DNA from: Thermanaerothrix daxensis
Lineage (GTDB): Bacteria > Chloroflexota > Anaerolineae > Anaerolineales > Anaerolineaceae
DNA: 64,000 bases
Assembly (NCBI RefSeq): GCF_001306145.1
Contig: NZ_LGKO01000006.1
Span: 124,001 to 188,000 of the forward strand
Direction of reading: 5' to 3'
The notes beneath the pieces are model-generated. The model ran no database searches, was not told the DNA's origin, and saw only the letters and a list, made by a program, of their open reading frames with translations. Positions 34,180 to 43,544 of this stretch are shown here, in pieces. Within the stretch, counting starts at the first letter, position 1; every line of letters starts with the position of its first letter. Made by a program: the position numbers and the translations under genes.

Positions 34180-34708
34180 GACCTGGTACGCACTCCTGCG
34201 CCAGGGGGTGGAAACGGTGGCAGGGAAGGCCGTGCTTGCGGCGCTGGAAGCAGAAACCTCGGCGGGTCTGCTGGAAGGCCTGCCCATGCGCTACGGCCCG
34301 CCCACAGCCCAGGGATTGGCCTGGCGCGCCGGTCGGGTGGCCTGGAACGATCTGCGCCGGCACAACCCGGCGGCGCTGGGGCTGGAGGGGCTGGAGTACT
34401 GGCTGCTGCCCCCGCGGCGGCGCCTGAGCCAGGGACTGCGCGCGCTGGTGGCCTTTTGCCAGGCCGGGGGGTGGGGGGTGAGCCTGGAGGAGACGGCGCA
34501 CGAGTGGCGGCTGGACCTGCATGCCGTCCCGGCACCGACTGCCGACCCGGCGCACCTGTGGTGCTGGTTCCTGGCCGGGTTGGTGCAGGAATTTCTGGCC
34601 TGGGCGGGCGGCGCGCGGGTGTATCCCCTGCGCGGGCTGACCTGTGCGGCCGACCCGACGGCCCGGCACCCCTGCCGCCTGAGCCTGGGGCGTGAGCCCC
34701 TGGATTGA
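34148..34708 (+). CDS. V4R-like small-molecule-binding domain protein
   Basis: A 186-residue protein that overlaps the hydrolase gene by 32 bases. The C-terminal half has the order of a V4R domain: LWCWFLAGLVQEFLAWAGG, then YPLRGLTCAADPTARHPCRLSL, matching the usual 'E..C...GD..C.F' end with some degeneration (the Glu is Leu or Arg here). V4R domains bind small ligands or metals and regulate transcription or signalling; with PATAN and GTPase neighbours a sensory input is plausible. The assignment is tentative. Confidence 0.5.
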   Translation: MNPDNRPLPSETWYALLRQGVETVAGKAVLAALEAETSAGLLEGLPMRYGPPTAQGLAWRAGRVAWNDLRRHNPAALGLEGLEYWLLPPRRRLSQGLRALVAFCQAGGWGVSLEETAHEWRLDLHAVPAPTADPAHLWCWFLAGLVQEFLAWAGGARVYPLRGLTCAADPTARHPCRLSLGREPLD

Positions 34709-34736
34709 GCACGCTTCTGCCGGATGAGGGCCTGCC

Positions 34737-36014
34737 ATGCTCAAGATCATCCTGCAATCACCCCGCTACATTGCTCCGTTCAACGAACGCGCGCACGACC
34801 TGCGCATTCAAAATAAGCCGCTGTGGCTGGCCCAGCGAGATGTGCTGGCGCCCTACACCACCCACGAACTGGAACTGCCCCCCGATGCACGCCTGCCCCA
34901 GGTGCGCGAGCCCTGCCTGGTGTACCGGGATAACCTGTTTTTTGATGCCCCCTACATGGCCGCCTTCTTGGAAGAAGCGCGCAAGCGCCCCTACCCCTCG
35001 CGGGCAGCGTTTTCCATCAACGATCCGGCGTTTCGTGAGCACTGCCTGCCGCTTTCCGATTCATACACCCCGGCGGGCGATCTCTACCTGGCCGACCTGT
35101 GGTACTATCCCAACGGACCGGAGCCCTATGCCGAGCCGCTGGTGATTGACCTGCAGGCGCGCGAGATCGGCTACTACCACGTCCCGACCTACATGGCGGC
35201 GCAGAGCGGCGATCTGGTGTATCAGGTGCCGCTACGCAGTCTGATTGCGATTGACTCGTGGGTGCACATCTTCATTGCGGATTGCGTCTTCGGGCTGTTT
35301 GGGCGCGGGGCGCGCTTTGAGGAGCGCCTGAAGCACGACCTGGGCTTCAAACTTTCCATCCTCTGGCGGGCGCTCTACGAAGGCAAGCAGGTGCTGGAGT
35401 GCTCCAAACTGGTCCAGGTGGGGCGCAACTGCTCGATTGATCCCACCGCCGTCATCCACGGCCCCACCACCATTGGCGACAATGTGACCATCGGCGCGGG
35501 GGCGGTGATCGAGAACTGCATCATCGGCGACAATGTGAACATCTCGCAGGGCTGCCAGTTGATGCTTTCGGTGGTGGGTGATGGCACCTTTTTGCCCTTC
35601 CGCGCCTCGCTGTTCATGACCACGGTAATGGACAACTGCCTGATTGCGCAGAACACCTGCCTGCAGATGTGCGTGGTGGGGCGCAACACGTTCATCGGCG
35701 CCGGCTCGACCTTCACCGATTTCAACCTGCTGCCGACTCCCATCCGCGCGCGGGATGCCAACGGCAACCTGGTGCCCTCCAACCGCCCGGTGCTGGGGGG
35801 GTGCGTGGGGCACAACTGCCGCATTGGGGCGGGGATGATCGTTTACCCGGCCCGCACCATTGAATCGGATGTGATTCTTTTTGCCTCTAAGGAGCGGCGG
35901 GTAATTGACAAAGACGTGACCTACGAGCAAAGCGATCACCACCAATTGCCCATTGCGCACCTGCACCGCCGCCTCTACCCCCGCCCCGGTGAGGCCACTC
36001 CCGAGACGTGGTAA
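34737..36014 (+). CDS. Left-handed beta-helix (hexapeptide) nucleotidyltransferase-like protein
   Basis: A 425-residue protein. From about residue 230 it carries hexapeptide repeats of a left-handed parallel beta helix (VGRNCSIDPTAVIHGPTTIG, VTIGAGAVIENCIIGDNVNI, and later NTFIGAGSTFTDF, VGHNCRIGAGMIVYP). The N-terminal 220 residues lie where GlmU/GlgC-type proteins keep a nucleotidyltransferase domain, but I see no clear nucleotide-binding loop, so catalysis is uncertain. It could be a sugar-nucleotide acyltransferase-like or scaffold protein. Last gene of the operon; a hairpin at 36018-36044 follows. Confidence 0.65.
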   Translation: MLKIILQSPRYIAPFNERAHDLRIQNKPLWLAQRDVLAPYTTHELELPPDARLPQVREPCLVYRDNLFFDAPYMAAFLEEARKRPYPSRAAFSINDPAFREHCLPLSDSYTPAGDLYLADLWYYPNGPEPYAEPLVIDLQAREIGYYHVPTYMAAQSGDLVYQVPLRSLIAIDSWVHIFIADCVFGLFGRGARFEERLKHDLGFKLSILWRALYEGKQVLECSKLVQVGRNCSIDPTAVIHGPTTIGDNVTIGAGAVIENCIIGDNVNISQGCQLMLSVVGDGTFLPFRASLFMTTVMDNCLIAQNTCLQMCVVGRNTFIGAGSTFTDFNLLPTPIRARDANGNLVPSNRPVLGGCVGHNCRIGAGMIVYPARTIESDVILFASKERRVIDKDVTYEQSDHHQLPIAHLHRRLYPRPGEATPETW

Positions 36015-36044
36015 AACAGAGGTCTGGCACACGGCCAGATCTCT
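36012..36044 (-). terminator. Terminator of recF (probably bidirectional)
   Basis: An 11-bp stem (36018-36028 with 36034-36044, one G-T pair) around a five-base loop. On the minus strand it is followed by TGTTTTACC, a fair T run, so it best serves transcripts coming from recF. It also lies four bases after the stop of the beta-helix gene. Confidence 0.6.
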
Positions 36045-36134
36045 GCCGAAAGAAGGGGGAAGCGGGCGTTAGCGGCGCACCAGGGGCAGGGCGGGTGGGG
36101 TCTGCTTTGCGGCCTGAGCGGGTTGTGGGGGGCT

Positions 36135-37355
36135 TCAGGCCTGCGCGGGCAACTCGCTGGAAACGATGCAGCCGGCGCGGATGTTCCAGATGGCCGCGCG
36201 GCGGACAAAGGCGGGGGTGAACAGGTTGAGGTCGGTGGTGGTGAGCAGGCTCTGCTCGCCCTCGGCCAGGAAGGCCAGCAGGTCCTGGCGGCGCTGGGCG
36301 TCCAGTTCGGCCAGCACCTCATCCAGCAGCAAAACCGGCCATTCGCCGCTCTTCTGGCGCATCCAGGCCATTTCGGCCAGTTTGAGCGCCATCAGCGCCG
36401 TGCGTACCTGGCCGCGCGAGCCGTAATCCCCCAAGTCAATCCCGTTGCTGAGGATGCGAAATTCATCCCGGTGCGGGCCGATCAGGGTCATGCCGCGCTG
36501 GATCTCTTCACCGCGCAGGGCTTCCAGACGGCGCAAGAAGCCCTGCTGGATCTGATTCAGGCTGAGGTGATCGCGCCGCACCACGGTATCCAAGCGGAGG
36601 GCCATCTGGCCGTTCTCGGGGGCGGCGGGGTCGTAAGCGGGCTGGTACACCAGGCGCAGGACTTCCTGTCCGTGGGTCAGGCGGTCGTGAATGCGGGCGG
36701 CCAGGCTTTCCATCTCGTTCAGGGCTTTACTGCGGGCCTGGATGATCAGCGCGCCGCGTTCCACCAGCAGGCTGTCCCAGTAGTGCAGTTGTGTGGCGTC
36801 GCCGCCGCGCTCGGCCAGTTGTTTGAGCAGGGCGTTGCGCTGGCTGAGCACCTGGGCGTACTCGCTGAGCGCCTGGGCGTAGCCCGGCATGACCTGGGCC
36901 AGCGCCATGTTGAGGTAACGGCGGCGCTCCTCAGGCGCTCCCTCGATGATGTTGGTCATCTGGGGCAGGAACAGCACGGCGTTGAAGTGCCCCAGCGCCT
37001 CACGCGCGGTGCGCTTGACCCCATCTACCAGGATTTCGCGGCGCAGGCGGTTGCCGTTGAGGGCGGCGTTCTCCTGAATCAGGCGCACTTCCAGGCGGTG
37101 CAGGTGCTCGCCGCGCTGAAATTCCGCCACAATGCGCGCCACCGCCAGGGGTTCGCGCGCCGCCAGGAAGTTGATTAACTGGCGGTCGCTCTCGGTGTGG
37201 AACGAGGTCAGGGTGGCCAGGTAGTAAATGGCTTCCAGCAGGGTGGTCTTGCCCTGGGCATTTTCCCCCACGATGAGCAGGGTGGGGCGCGGGACGTCCA
37301 CGTCCAGGCGCGCAAACGCGCGGAAGTTGGTCAGCGAGAGGTGTGTCAGGATCAT
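36135..37355 (-). CDS. recF: DNA replication and repair protein RecF
   Basis: SMC-like ATPase that helps load RecA at gapped DNA. 406 residues, slightly longer than usual. Seen: N-terminal MILTHLSLTNFRAFARLDVD, Walker A GENAQGKT (30-37), FLPQMTNIIEGAPEERRRYLN, signature SRGQVRTALMALKLAEM (the usual S.GQ.R), and Walker B PVLLLDEVLAELD. The start at 37355 has AAGG upstream. The upstream neighbour is def, not dnaN, so the classical dnaA-dnaN-recF order is not present here. Confidence 0.93.
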   Translation of the reverse strand: MILTHLSLTNFRAFARLDVDVPRPTLLIVGENAQGKTTLLEAIYYLATLTSFHTESDRQLINFLAAREPLAVARIVAEFQRGEHLHRLEVRLIQENAALNGNRLRREILVDGVKRTAREALGHFNAVLFLPQMTNIIEGAPEERRRYLNMALAQVMPGYAQALSEYAQVLSQRNALLKQLAERGGDATQLHYWDSLLVERGALIIQARSKALNEMESLAARIHDRLTHGQEVLRLVYQPAYDPAAPENGQMALRLDTVVRRDHLSLNQIQQGFLRRLEALRGEEIQRGMTLIGPHRDEFRILSNGIDLGDYGSRGQVRTALMALKLAEMAWMRQKSGEWPVLLLDEVLAELDAQRRQDLLAFLAEGEQSLLTTTDLNLFTPAFVRRAAIWNIRAGCIVSSELPAQA

Positions 37356-37402
37356 CCACGCCTTGTTGAGCAGGGGCGTCGGCGCACCGGTGGCCGCCGC
37401 GC

Positions 37403-37909
37403 TCAATCCACCGGGATGGCTTCTTCGGGGCTGGGCTTCCAGACCCGCACGGCGCGGTCGGTGAAGAGGATGCCCTCCAGGTGGTCAATTTCGTGCTGAA
37501 AGATGCGCGCCACCCATCCCTGCAGTTTGAGTTTAATCGGCTGGCCGCGGCGGTTCTGGCCCTTGACCACGATGCGCTGGTGGCGTTCGACTTCACCCAC
37601 CAGCCCGGGAATGGAGAGACAACCCTCCACGCCCATCTCGGTTTCCGGAGAGACTTCCACGATTTCGGGGTTGACCACCACGTAGAGGCGGGGCGGCCGG
37701 CTTTCATCCTCGTCATCGCCGTACTCCACCACAATCACCCGTTGCGAAACCCCCACCTGGGGAGCGGCCAGGCCCACGCCGGGCGCGGCGCGCATGGTTT
37801 CGACCATGTCCTCGATCAATTGCTGCAAATCGGCATCAAACTGACGCACTTTTTGGGCTTTGCGCCGCAAAACCGGGTCGGGGACGGTGACAATTTCACG
37901 TAATGCCAT
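37403..37909 (-). CDS. def: Peptide deformylase
   Basis: Iron/zinc enzyme that removes the formyl group from nascent proteins, 168 residues. All three motifs are seen: GVGLAAPQVG (motif 1), EGCLSIPG (motif 2, metal Cys) and QHEIDHLEG (motif 3, metal His pair and catalytic Glu). The start at 37909 has GAGGTG nine bases upstream; a GTG at 37921 lacks a ribosome-binding site. Just upstream of recF with a 47-base gap, probably co-transcribed. Confidence 0.95.
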   Translation of the reverse strand: MALREIVTVPDPVLRRKAQKVRQFDADLQQLIEDMVETMRAAPGVGLAAPQVGVSQRVIVVEYGDDEDESRPPRLYVVVNPEIVEVSPETEMGVEGCLSIPGLVGEVERHQRIVVKGQNRRGQPIKLKLQGWVARIFQHEIDHLEGILFTDRAVRVWKPSPEEAIPVD

Positions 37910-37953
37910 GAGCAGTTTCACCTCTAAATCATCGCGAACGAAGTACCCCTATT

Positions 37954-39648
37954 TTACCCCGATTCTGAGGCGGGTGGGGGCGTCTGGGCGGCGGGGGGTG
38001 GAGGGGGAGGGGTGTTGGTCACACGGTGGTACAGTTCAATCCACTCAACCAGTTGTTCGCGCTGGGCCTGTTCGGCGCGCTGTTCCTCGCGCTGGCGGGC
38101 CGCCACCAGGTGCTGAAACAATTCCCGCTGGACTTCGGAGGGGTTGTACACATTATCAAACGTGAACTGAGTATCCCCCACACGGATGTAAACCGTGCCG
38201 AAGTTGAGCAGGAGGTGGATGAGGGTTTTGCGGGCGTACTCGATGGTCTGGATGTTGCGCAAAGGCGCACTGCGCTTTTCTTCAACTCCCAGGGGCTTTT
38301 TGTACACGTCTATGATCATCTCGGGGGTGATGATGTAACGGTCATTGCGCCAGTCCACATACTGATAAAGCCACCACAGCCACAGGGCCGGCAGGCCGAT
38401 CAGTAGGAGCACCCAGCCCAGGCGCTGGGGCAGCGGCAGGCGCTGGCTCAGGATGAGCAGGGCCAGCGCAAGGTCCAGGAGCAGGCACAGCGTGGGCAGA
38501 GCGGTCTTGGCCAGCAGGATGGCCCAGTGGGTGCGGTAGATGATTGTATCGCCTTCTTCCTGGCGCAGCATGAAGAGGCGCGCCAGGGTTTTGCCCAGGC
38601 GCTGGCCGGAAGTGGGAGGTGGGGGTGGGCTTTCTTCGGCAGGAGTGGGGACCGATTCGGCGGGCGGGGTGGGGGTGGGCAGTCCCAGGCGGCTGCGGAT
38701 GGTGGCTTCGATGGCCTCGCGCTGAGCGCGGCGGCGGCCCCGGCGGGCACGTTCGCGCTGTTCGTCCAGCAGGGCCAGCACCCGCTGGGGCTCGGCCAGG
38801 CGATCCAGGATGATCTGCCCGGTGTAGGTGCGCACGATCAGGTTGCCGTAATTGATGAAGCGTCCGATCTGGTCGGTTTGCACCTCATCGGCCAGGATGG
38901 CTTCCAGGGGTACTTCCTGGCGGCTTTCGTAGAGCAGGAGGATGCGTTCCAGGAGTACCACGCGGCGGTTGGTAATGACCACGTAGTCGTTGCTCCAATC
39001 AATCACCGACCACGCCAGCCAGCCCAGTCCCCCGACCAGGCTGAGAACCAGCAGGAGGGTGGGCAGAAACGCCCCGTGCCAGACGACAATGGTCAGAAAG
39101 GCAAACAGGCTCACCAGGGCGGTCGTGACCAGTGCCGGCAGGGCGGCGCGCAGGAAGAGGAAAAAGGGGTGGCGGCGAGCCAGGTAGCGCACGGCCTCGC
39201 GTGGGCCGCGCCAGTGGAACGACATTCGGGAAGCCAGCAGATAACTGTTGAGGATCAGGCGGAAGGTGGGGGCCAGGTGGGGGATTTCGCGCACCAGGGC
39301 CTGGTAGTCGGTCGCTTCCAGGCGCAGGACGATGAGCGGCGCCGCGGCGCTGGCCGTGGCACGGCGCGCCAGCGGGGTGGGGCTGAGGGCTTCCTCGCCG
39401 AAGTAATCCCCCTCTTCCAGGTAGGTGATCTCTTCGCGGTCACCGTGGCGGTGGCTCAGGCGAACGCGCCCGCTGAAAATGAGGAAAAAAGCCGTGGCGT
39501 CCTGGCCCGCTTCGTAGAGCGTCAGCCCTTCCTCGTAGAAGAGCGCCTGCCAGCGTGCCGCCACGCTCAGCCGCTGTTCTTCGCTGAGGTTGCGGAAGAG
39601 GTGGCACTGCTGCAACAGTGCCAGCACCTGTTCCTGCGGGATTTCCAT
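37954..39648 (-). CDS. Cyclic-nucleotide-binding / PH-domain membrane protein
   Basis: A 564-residue protein. Residues ~1-125 form a cyclic-nucleotide-binding domain (LFYEEGLTLYEAGQDATAFFLIFSGRVRLS, YFGEEALSPTPLARRATA). Two hydrophobic hairpins follow, each leading into a bacterial PH (YdbT/DUF304-like) domain: WSVIDWSNDYVVITNRRVVL and YQYVDWRNDRYIITPEMII, with FINYGNLIVRTYTG and LLNFGTVYIRVGD as matching ends. So the layout is cNMP, then two TM-PH repeats. The minus-strand TATACT is six bases before the ATG at 39648, predicting a leaderless mRNA; MSM at 39654 is an alternative start. Function unknown. Confidence 0.8.
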   Translation of the reverse strand: MEIPQEQVLALLQQCHLFRNLSEEQRLSVAARWQALFYEEGLTLYEAGQDATAFFLIFSGRVRLSHRHGDREEITYLEEGDYFGEEALSPTPLARRATASAAAPLIVLRLEATDYQALVREIPHLAPTFRLILNSYLLASRMSFHWRGPREAVRYLARRHPFFLFLRAALPALVTTALVSLFAFLTIVVWHGAFLPTLLLVLSLVGGLGWLAWSVIDWSNDYVVITNRRVVLLERILLLYESRQEVPLEAILADEVQTDQIGRFINYGNLIVRTYTGQIILDRLAEPQRVLALLDEQRERARRGRRRAQREAIEATIRSRLGLPTPTPPAESVPTPAEESPPPPPTSGQRLGKTLARLFMLRQEEGDTIIYRTHWAILLAKTALPTLCLLLDLALALLILSQRLPLPQRLGWVLLLIGLPALWLWWLYQYVDWRNDRYIITPEMIIDVYKKPLGVEEKRSAPLRNIQTIEYARKTLIHLLLNFGTVYIRVGDTQFTFDNVYNPSEVQRELFQHLVAARQREEQRAEQAQREQLVEWIELYHRVTNTPPPPPPAAQTPPPASESG

Positions 39649-39832
39649 GCTCATAGTATAGCCCAATCTGCCGCGGCGAGAGGAGGCGCGGGCAACCCTA
39701 AATTATTATATGAGAATCCGGAGGTGTGAGGGCAGGGCGATGCACCCCGGCCCAAACGGGGGGCGAAGGAGGCCAGGGTTTTGCCCCGGCGGGGCTATAA
39801 TCCTCTTGGAAATCCTGAGCGGAGGTACAGGG

Positions 39833-40636
39833 ATGGAGAAGTACCGTGTCAAACCGGGGCAGAGGATTCACTTGAAGGACTGGGATCCCAATGAGACCGA
39901 CTTGCTGGATGGCGATAAGGACGAGGGCAAGGAACGCCTGGAGGCGTTGAATCGGGACCTGGAAAGACTGCAGGAGTTGTTATACGCCGAGCATAAGCAT
40001 AAAGTGCTGATCGTTCTGCAAGGGATGGACACCAGCGGCAAGGACGGCGTCATCCGCCACGTTTTTGAAGGGGTCAACCCCCAGGGCGTGCGGGTGGCCA
40101 ATTTCAAGGTGCCGACGCCTGAGGAACTCGACCACGATTATCTCTGGCGCATCCACCGTCAGACGCCCGGTAAAGGCGAGATGGTCATTTTCAACCGCAG
40201 CCACTATGAGGATGTGCTGGTGGTCCGGGTGCACGGGTTGGTACCCGCAGAGGTGTGGCAGCGGCGCTACGCGCACATCAACGCTTTTGAGCAGATGCTG
40301 GCCGAGGAAGGCACCCTGATCTTAAAATTCTTCCTGCACATTGATTTGGACGAGCAGAAAAAGCGCCTGCAGGCACGCCTGGATGACCCCACCAAGCGCT
40401 GGAAATTCAACCCCGGCGACCTGCAAGAACGCGCGCTTTGGGCGGAGTACATGCGGGCCTATGAGGATGTGCTGAGCAAAACCAGCACCGACTACGCGCC
40501 GTGGTACATCGTTCCGTCGAATAAAAAGTGGTACCGCAATTATGTGGTTGCGAGTGTGCTGGTGGAGGCCCTCAAGGGTTTGCACATGCAGTACCCCCAG
40601 CCCAAAGACGACCTGAGCCGGGTGGTGATCCCATGA
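39833..40636 (+). CDS. Polyphosphate kinase 2 (PPK2) family
   Basis: A 267-residue PPK2-type phosphotransferase, which uses polyphosphate to phosphorylate nucleoside mono- or diphosphates. Seen: Walker A-like LQGMDTSGKDGVI, the NFKVPTPEELDHDYLWR segment, MVIFNRSHYEDVLVVRVH (Walker B region), and the lid with QKKRLQARLDDPTKRWKFNPGD. The length and the KRWKFNPGD lid fit the class I/III one-domain group; which nucleotide it prefers cannot be decided here. AGGTACAGGG precedes the ATG, and a TATAAT lies at 39796-39801. A GGGGG/CCCCC hairpin at 40668-40682 follows. Confidence 0.92.
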   Translation: MEKYRVKPGQRIHLKDWDPNETDLLDGDKDEGKERLEALNRDLERLQELLYAEHKHKVLIVLQGMDTSGKDGVIRHVFEGVNPQGVRVANFKVPTPEELDHDYLWRIHRQTPGKGEMVIFNRSHYEDVLVVRVHGLVPAEVWQRRYAHINAFEQMLAEEGTLILKFFLHIDLDEQKKRLQARLDDPTKRWKFNPGDLQERALWAEYMRAYEDVLSKTSTDYAPWYIVPSNKKWYRNYVVASVLVEALKGLHMQYPQPKDDLSRVVIP

Positions 40637-40821
40637 GCGGGTTACCCGGCTTTACGCTTGGTTGGGTGGGGGTTGTGCCCCCTGGGGGAAAGTAAGGAAG
40701 GCCCGGCACACCTGCTGAGGCAGCCCGCCGGCGAGGCGGAGCAGGGGCCCTTAAAGCGCCGCGCCCCGCAGGATCGTGCGGGGCACGGCAACCGGTGTGA
40801 GGATGGATGGGGCCGGAGGGT

Positions 40822-42324
40822 TTACAGCCCGTAAATCTCGCCGTACTTGGCCGTCAGGTAGCGCAGGTAGGGTTCGGGGGTGATGGGCGAGCCGGTGACG
40901 CGCTGAATCAGGTCCTGCGGCTCGAACTTGGCGCCGTGCTGGTGGATCTTTTCTCGCAGCCAGGCCAGCAGGTCGGCAAACTCGCCGCGCGCAATCCGGC
41001 TTTCCAGGTCGGGGAGGTCGCGGCGGATGACCTCCCACAACTGCGCCGAGACCAGGTTGCCCAGGGCGTAGGTGGGGAAGTAGCCGATCAGCCCTGCCGA
41101 CCAGTGCACATCCTGCAGAACTCCCAGGCGGTCATTGGGCGGGACGATGCCCAGGTACTCCTGCATGCGTGCGTTCCATGCCTCGGGCAGGTCTTTGACC
41201 TCCAAACTGCCTTCGGCCAGGGCGATTTCGAGTTCCAGGCGCAGCATGATGTGCAGGTTGTAGGTGGCTTCGTCGGCCTCCACGCGGATGAAGGAGGGCT
41301 TCACTTTGTTGATGGCCTTGTAGAAAGCCTCCAGGCTCACATTGCCCAACTGGCGCGGGAAGAGCGCCTGCAAGCGCGGGTAGGCAAATTGCCAGAAGGG
41401 CCGCGAGCGCCCCACCAGGTTCTCCCACATGCGCGATTGGGATTCGTGGACGGCCATGGAAGCGCCATCCGCCAGCAGGGTGCGGCGCAGGTTGCGCCCG
41501 ATGCCCTGGTGGTAGAGGGCGTGCCCGCACTCGTGCATGGTGCTGAAAAGGCCCGAGGTCAGGTTGCGGGGGTGGATGCGGGTGGTGATGCGCACATCCC
41601 CCAGGCCGAACGCCGTGGTGAAAGGATGGGCCGAACGATCCTGCCGCCCGGCTTTCCAGTCGTAGCCGAAGCGGGTGATCACCTCGACCCCGAAATCCCA
41701 CTGCTTTTTCTCGCTGTAGCGCAGGAAGAGGAAGCCATCTTCCACCTGCGGACGCGTGGTGATCTGGCGCACCAGTTCAACCTGGCGGGGGCGCAGGGCG
41801 TTGAAGATGGCCTGCACCTCGGCGGTTTTCATACCCGGCTCGAAATCATCCAGCAGGGGGTCGTACACGTGGTCGTAGGGGGCAAAGCAGGCGGCGTAGG
41901 CACGGCGCAGTTCGACGATCTTTTCCAGGTGGGGGCGGAAGTGGGCGAAATTGGCTTCGGCGCGTGCCTGCACCCATGCCTCCTGGGCCAGCGTGGTGAC
42001 CTGGGTGAATTCGGCCACCAGATCTGCCGGCACTTTGGTCTGTTTGTCGTAGGCGCGCTTGGCCTTGCGGATCAGGCGCGCATCGTCCGAATCGGGGGGC
42101 AGGGTCTCGGCGTAGGGGAGTAGGTCTTCAATCAGTTGGCCCACTTCGGGGGCGGTGGATTTTAGGTGGATCAGGCGCGAGAGGGTGGCCAGTTGCTCGC
42201 TGCGCTCTTCTGCCCCGGCCGGGGGCATGTAGGTCTGCTGATCCCATGAAAGCAGAGCGGCGGCGGCCTGCAGGTCCATCACCTCGGCCATCAGGGTTTT
42301 GAGTTGTTGAAGTTTCGCTTCCAT
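40822..42324 (-). CDS. Carboxypeptidase Taq (M32) metallocarboxypeptidase
   Basis: Zinc carboxypeptidase of family M32, 500 residues, normal length. Seen: active-site MHECGHALYHQG (HExxH), MAVHESQSRMWENLVGRS downstream with the third ligand Glu, the family's DPRTTTRI-like region VRITTRIHPRNLTSGLFST, and the family's HxRY-type end VHWSAGLIGYFPTYALGN. It removes C-terminal residues from peptides in the cytosol. The intergenic stretch 40637-40821 holds two GC-rich hairpins (40668-40682 and 40763-40784) without good T runs. Confidence 0.94.
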   Translation of the reverse strand: MEAKLQQLKTLMAEVMDLQAAAALLSWDQQTYMPPAGAEERSEQLATLSRLIHLKSTAPEVGQLIEDLLPYAETLPPDSDDARLIRKAKRAYDKQTKVPADLVAEFTQVTTLAQEAWVQARAEANFAHFRPHLEKIVELRRAYAACFAPYDHVYDPLLDDFEPGMKTAEVQAIFNALRPRQVELVRQITTRPQVEDGFLFLRYSEKKQWDFGVEVITRFGYDWKAGRQDRSAHPFTTAFGLGDVRITTRIHPRNLTSGLFSTMHECGHALYHQGIGRNLRRTLLADGASMAVHESQSRMWENLVGRSRPFWQFAYPRLQALFPRQLGNVSLEAFYKAINKVKPSFIRVEADEATYNLHIMLRLELEIALAEGSLEVKDLPEAWNARMQEYLGIVPPNDRLGVLQDVHWSAGLIGYFPTYALGNLVSAQLWEVIRRDLPDLESRIARGEFADLLAWLREKIHQHGAKFEPQDLIQRVTGSPITPEPYLRYLTAKYGEIYGL

Positions 42325-42357
42325 GCAGTTCCTCAGGGTGTAGAAATGGGATGGGGT

Positions 42358-43299
42358 TCAGGCCACGCGCCAGCGCAAAGGTTTGCCTTCCAGAGCGGCA
42401 AGCACCTCGGTGGCAATATCTTCGGCGGCGCGGGTTTGGGCTTCGAGCGTTTGGGCGCCGATGTGCGGCGTACACACGACCTTGGGGTGGGTGACCAGGG
42501 CGGTAGCACCCGGGGGTTCGGTGGCAAATACGTCCAGGCCAGCCCCGGCGACTTTGCCCGAATTGAGCGCCTGGAGCAGGGCATCTTCGTCAATGACACC
42601 GCCGCGCGCGGCGCAGATGATGTAAACGCCGTCCTTCATCTTGGCGAAGGCCTCGGCATTGAGCAGGTTGCGCGTGTTTTCATCCAGCGGCACGTGCAGT
42701 GTGATGATGTCGGCGCGCGCCAGCAGGTCTTCCAACGAGACCGGCTCGCCCCCGCGTAGGCGGATGGCTTCAGTAGGGAGCAGGGGGTCGTAGGCGATGA
42801 TTTCCATATCAAAGGCCTTGGCGCGGCGGGCGACTTCGGTGCCGATGCGACCAAAGCCGATGACGCCCAGAGTTTTGCGCCACAACTCGCGCCCTTCCAG
42901 TTCTTTTTTGATCCATTGGCCGGCCTTCATGGTGGCATCGGCGCGCGGGATCTCGCGCACAACCGCGAGCATCAGACCCAGGGTGAGCTCGGCCACGGCG
43001 ATGGTGGTTGCCGTGGGGGAGTTGACCACGATGACCTTGTGGGCTTTGGCGGCGTTGAGGTCAATGTTGTCCACGCCCACGCCGGCGCGACCCACCACCT
43101 TGAGGCGGGCAGCGGCGTCGAAAACGGCGGCGGTGACTTTGGTGCGCCCGCGCACGATGAGCGCATCGTAGTCGGCCACCACTTTGAGCAGGTCGTCGGC
43201 GGAGATGCCGGCGCGGTTATCCACCTGCGCGGCGACACGCAGGATTTCCTGGCCGTTCTGTTCCAGGCCATCGGTGAGCAGAATCTTCCATTCGGGCAT
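42358..43299 (-). CDS. serA: D-3-phosphoglycerate dehydrogenase, short form
   Basis: NAD-dependent dehydrogenase, 313 residues, first step of serine synthesis. Seen: VVGRAGVGVDNIDL, NSPTATTIAVAELTLGLML, Rossmann motif GVIGFGRIGTEVARRA, CAARGGVIDEDAL (catalytic Arg), DVFATEPPG (Glu) and TPHIGAQTLEAQ (His). It ends before the ASB and ACT domains of long SerA, so serine feedback inhibition through ACT is not expected. The family assignment as SerA rather than another hydroxyacid dehydrogenase is likely from motif similarity. Located directly upstream of carboxypeptidase Taq on the same strand. Confidence 0.87.
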   Translation of the reverse strand: MPEWKILLTDGLEQNGQEILRVAAQVDNRAGISADDLLKVVADYDALIVRGRTKVTAAVFDAAARLKVVGRAGVGVDNIDLNAAKAHKVIVVNSPTATTIAVAELTLGLMLAVVREIPRADATMKAGQWIKKELEGRELWRKTLGVIGFGRIGTEVARRAKAFDMEIIAYDPLLPTEAIRLRGGEPVSLEDLLARADIITLHVPLDENTRNLLNAEAFAKMKDGVYIICAARGGVIDEDALLQALNSGKVAGAGLDVFATEPPGATALVTHPKVVCTPHIGAQTLEAQTRAAEDIATEVLAALEGKPLRWRVA

Positions 43300-43489
43300 G
43301 GCATGTCTCCTTTGAGTGGGGTGGTTCAGGAAAGGACTGCGGGGGGTGAGTACCCGGCGTTAATATTCTACCCTAAATGGACCGGAGCGCAAAATTCCCC
43401 TCTTTGGGCGGGTTCGTGGGCACTTCGGGGCGATGGCGAGAGGGTTTGACAAACCCCATACAAAAGGCGACGCACTGGCGGGAAGAGTC

Positions 43490-43495
43490 TATAAT
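43490..43495 (+). promoter_or_regulatory. -10 box of the TspO-like gene
   Basis: TATAAT about 50 bases before the ATG at 43545. The nearby TTGACA at 43445 is far too distant to be its -35. Confidence 0.5.
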
Positions 43496-43544
43496 GAAAT
43501 CACAGCACTGGGTGCTTAAATTTTTTTCAAGTGAAAGGTTTCTC

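Noticed and set aside
36135-37355. recF as a marker of a replication origin
   Set aside because: No dnaA, dnaN, gyrB or DnaA-box cluster is adjacent.
40668-40784. Two GC-rich hairpins between ppk2 and carboxypeptidase Taq as terminators
   Set aside because: Neither is followed by a T run on either strand, so I mention them only as hairpins.
43445-43450. TTGACA upstream of the TspO-like gene as a -35 box
   Set aside because: The only good -10 (43490) is about 39 bases away instead of 16-18.
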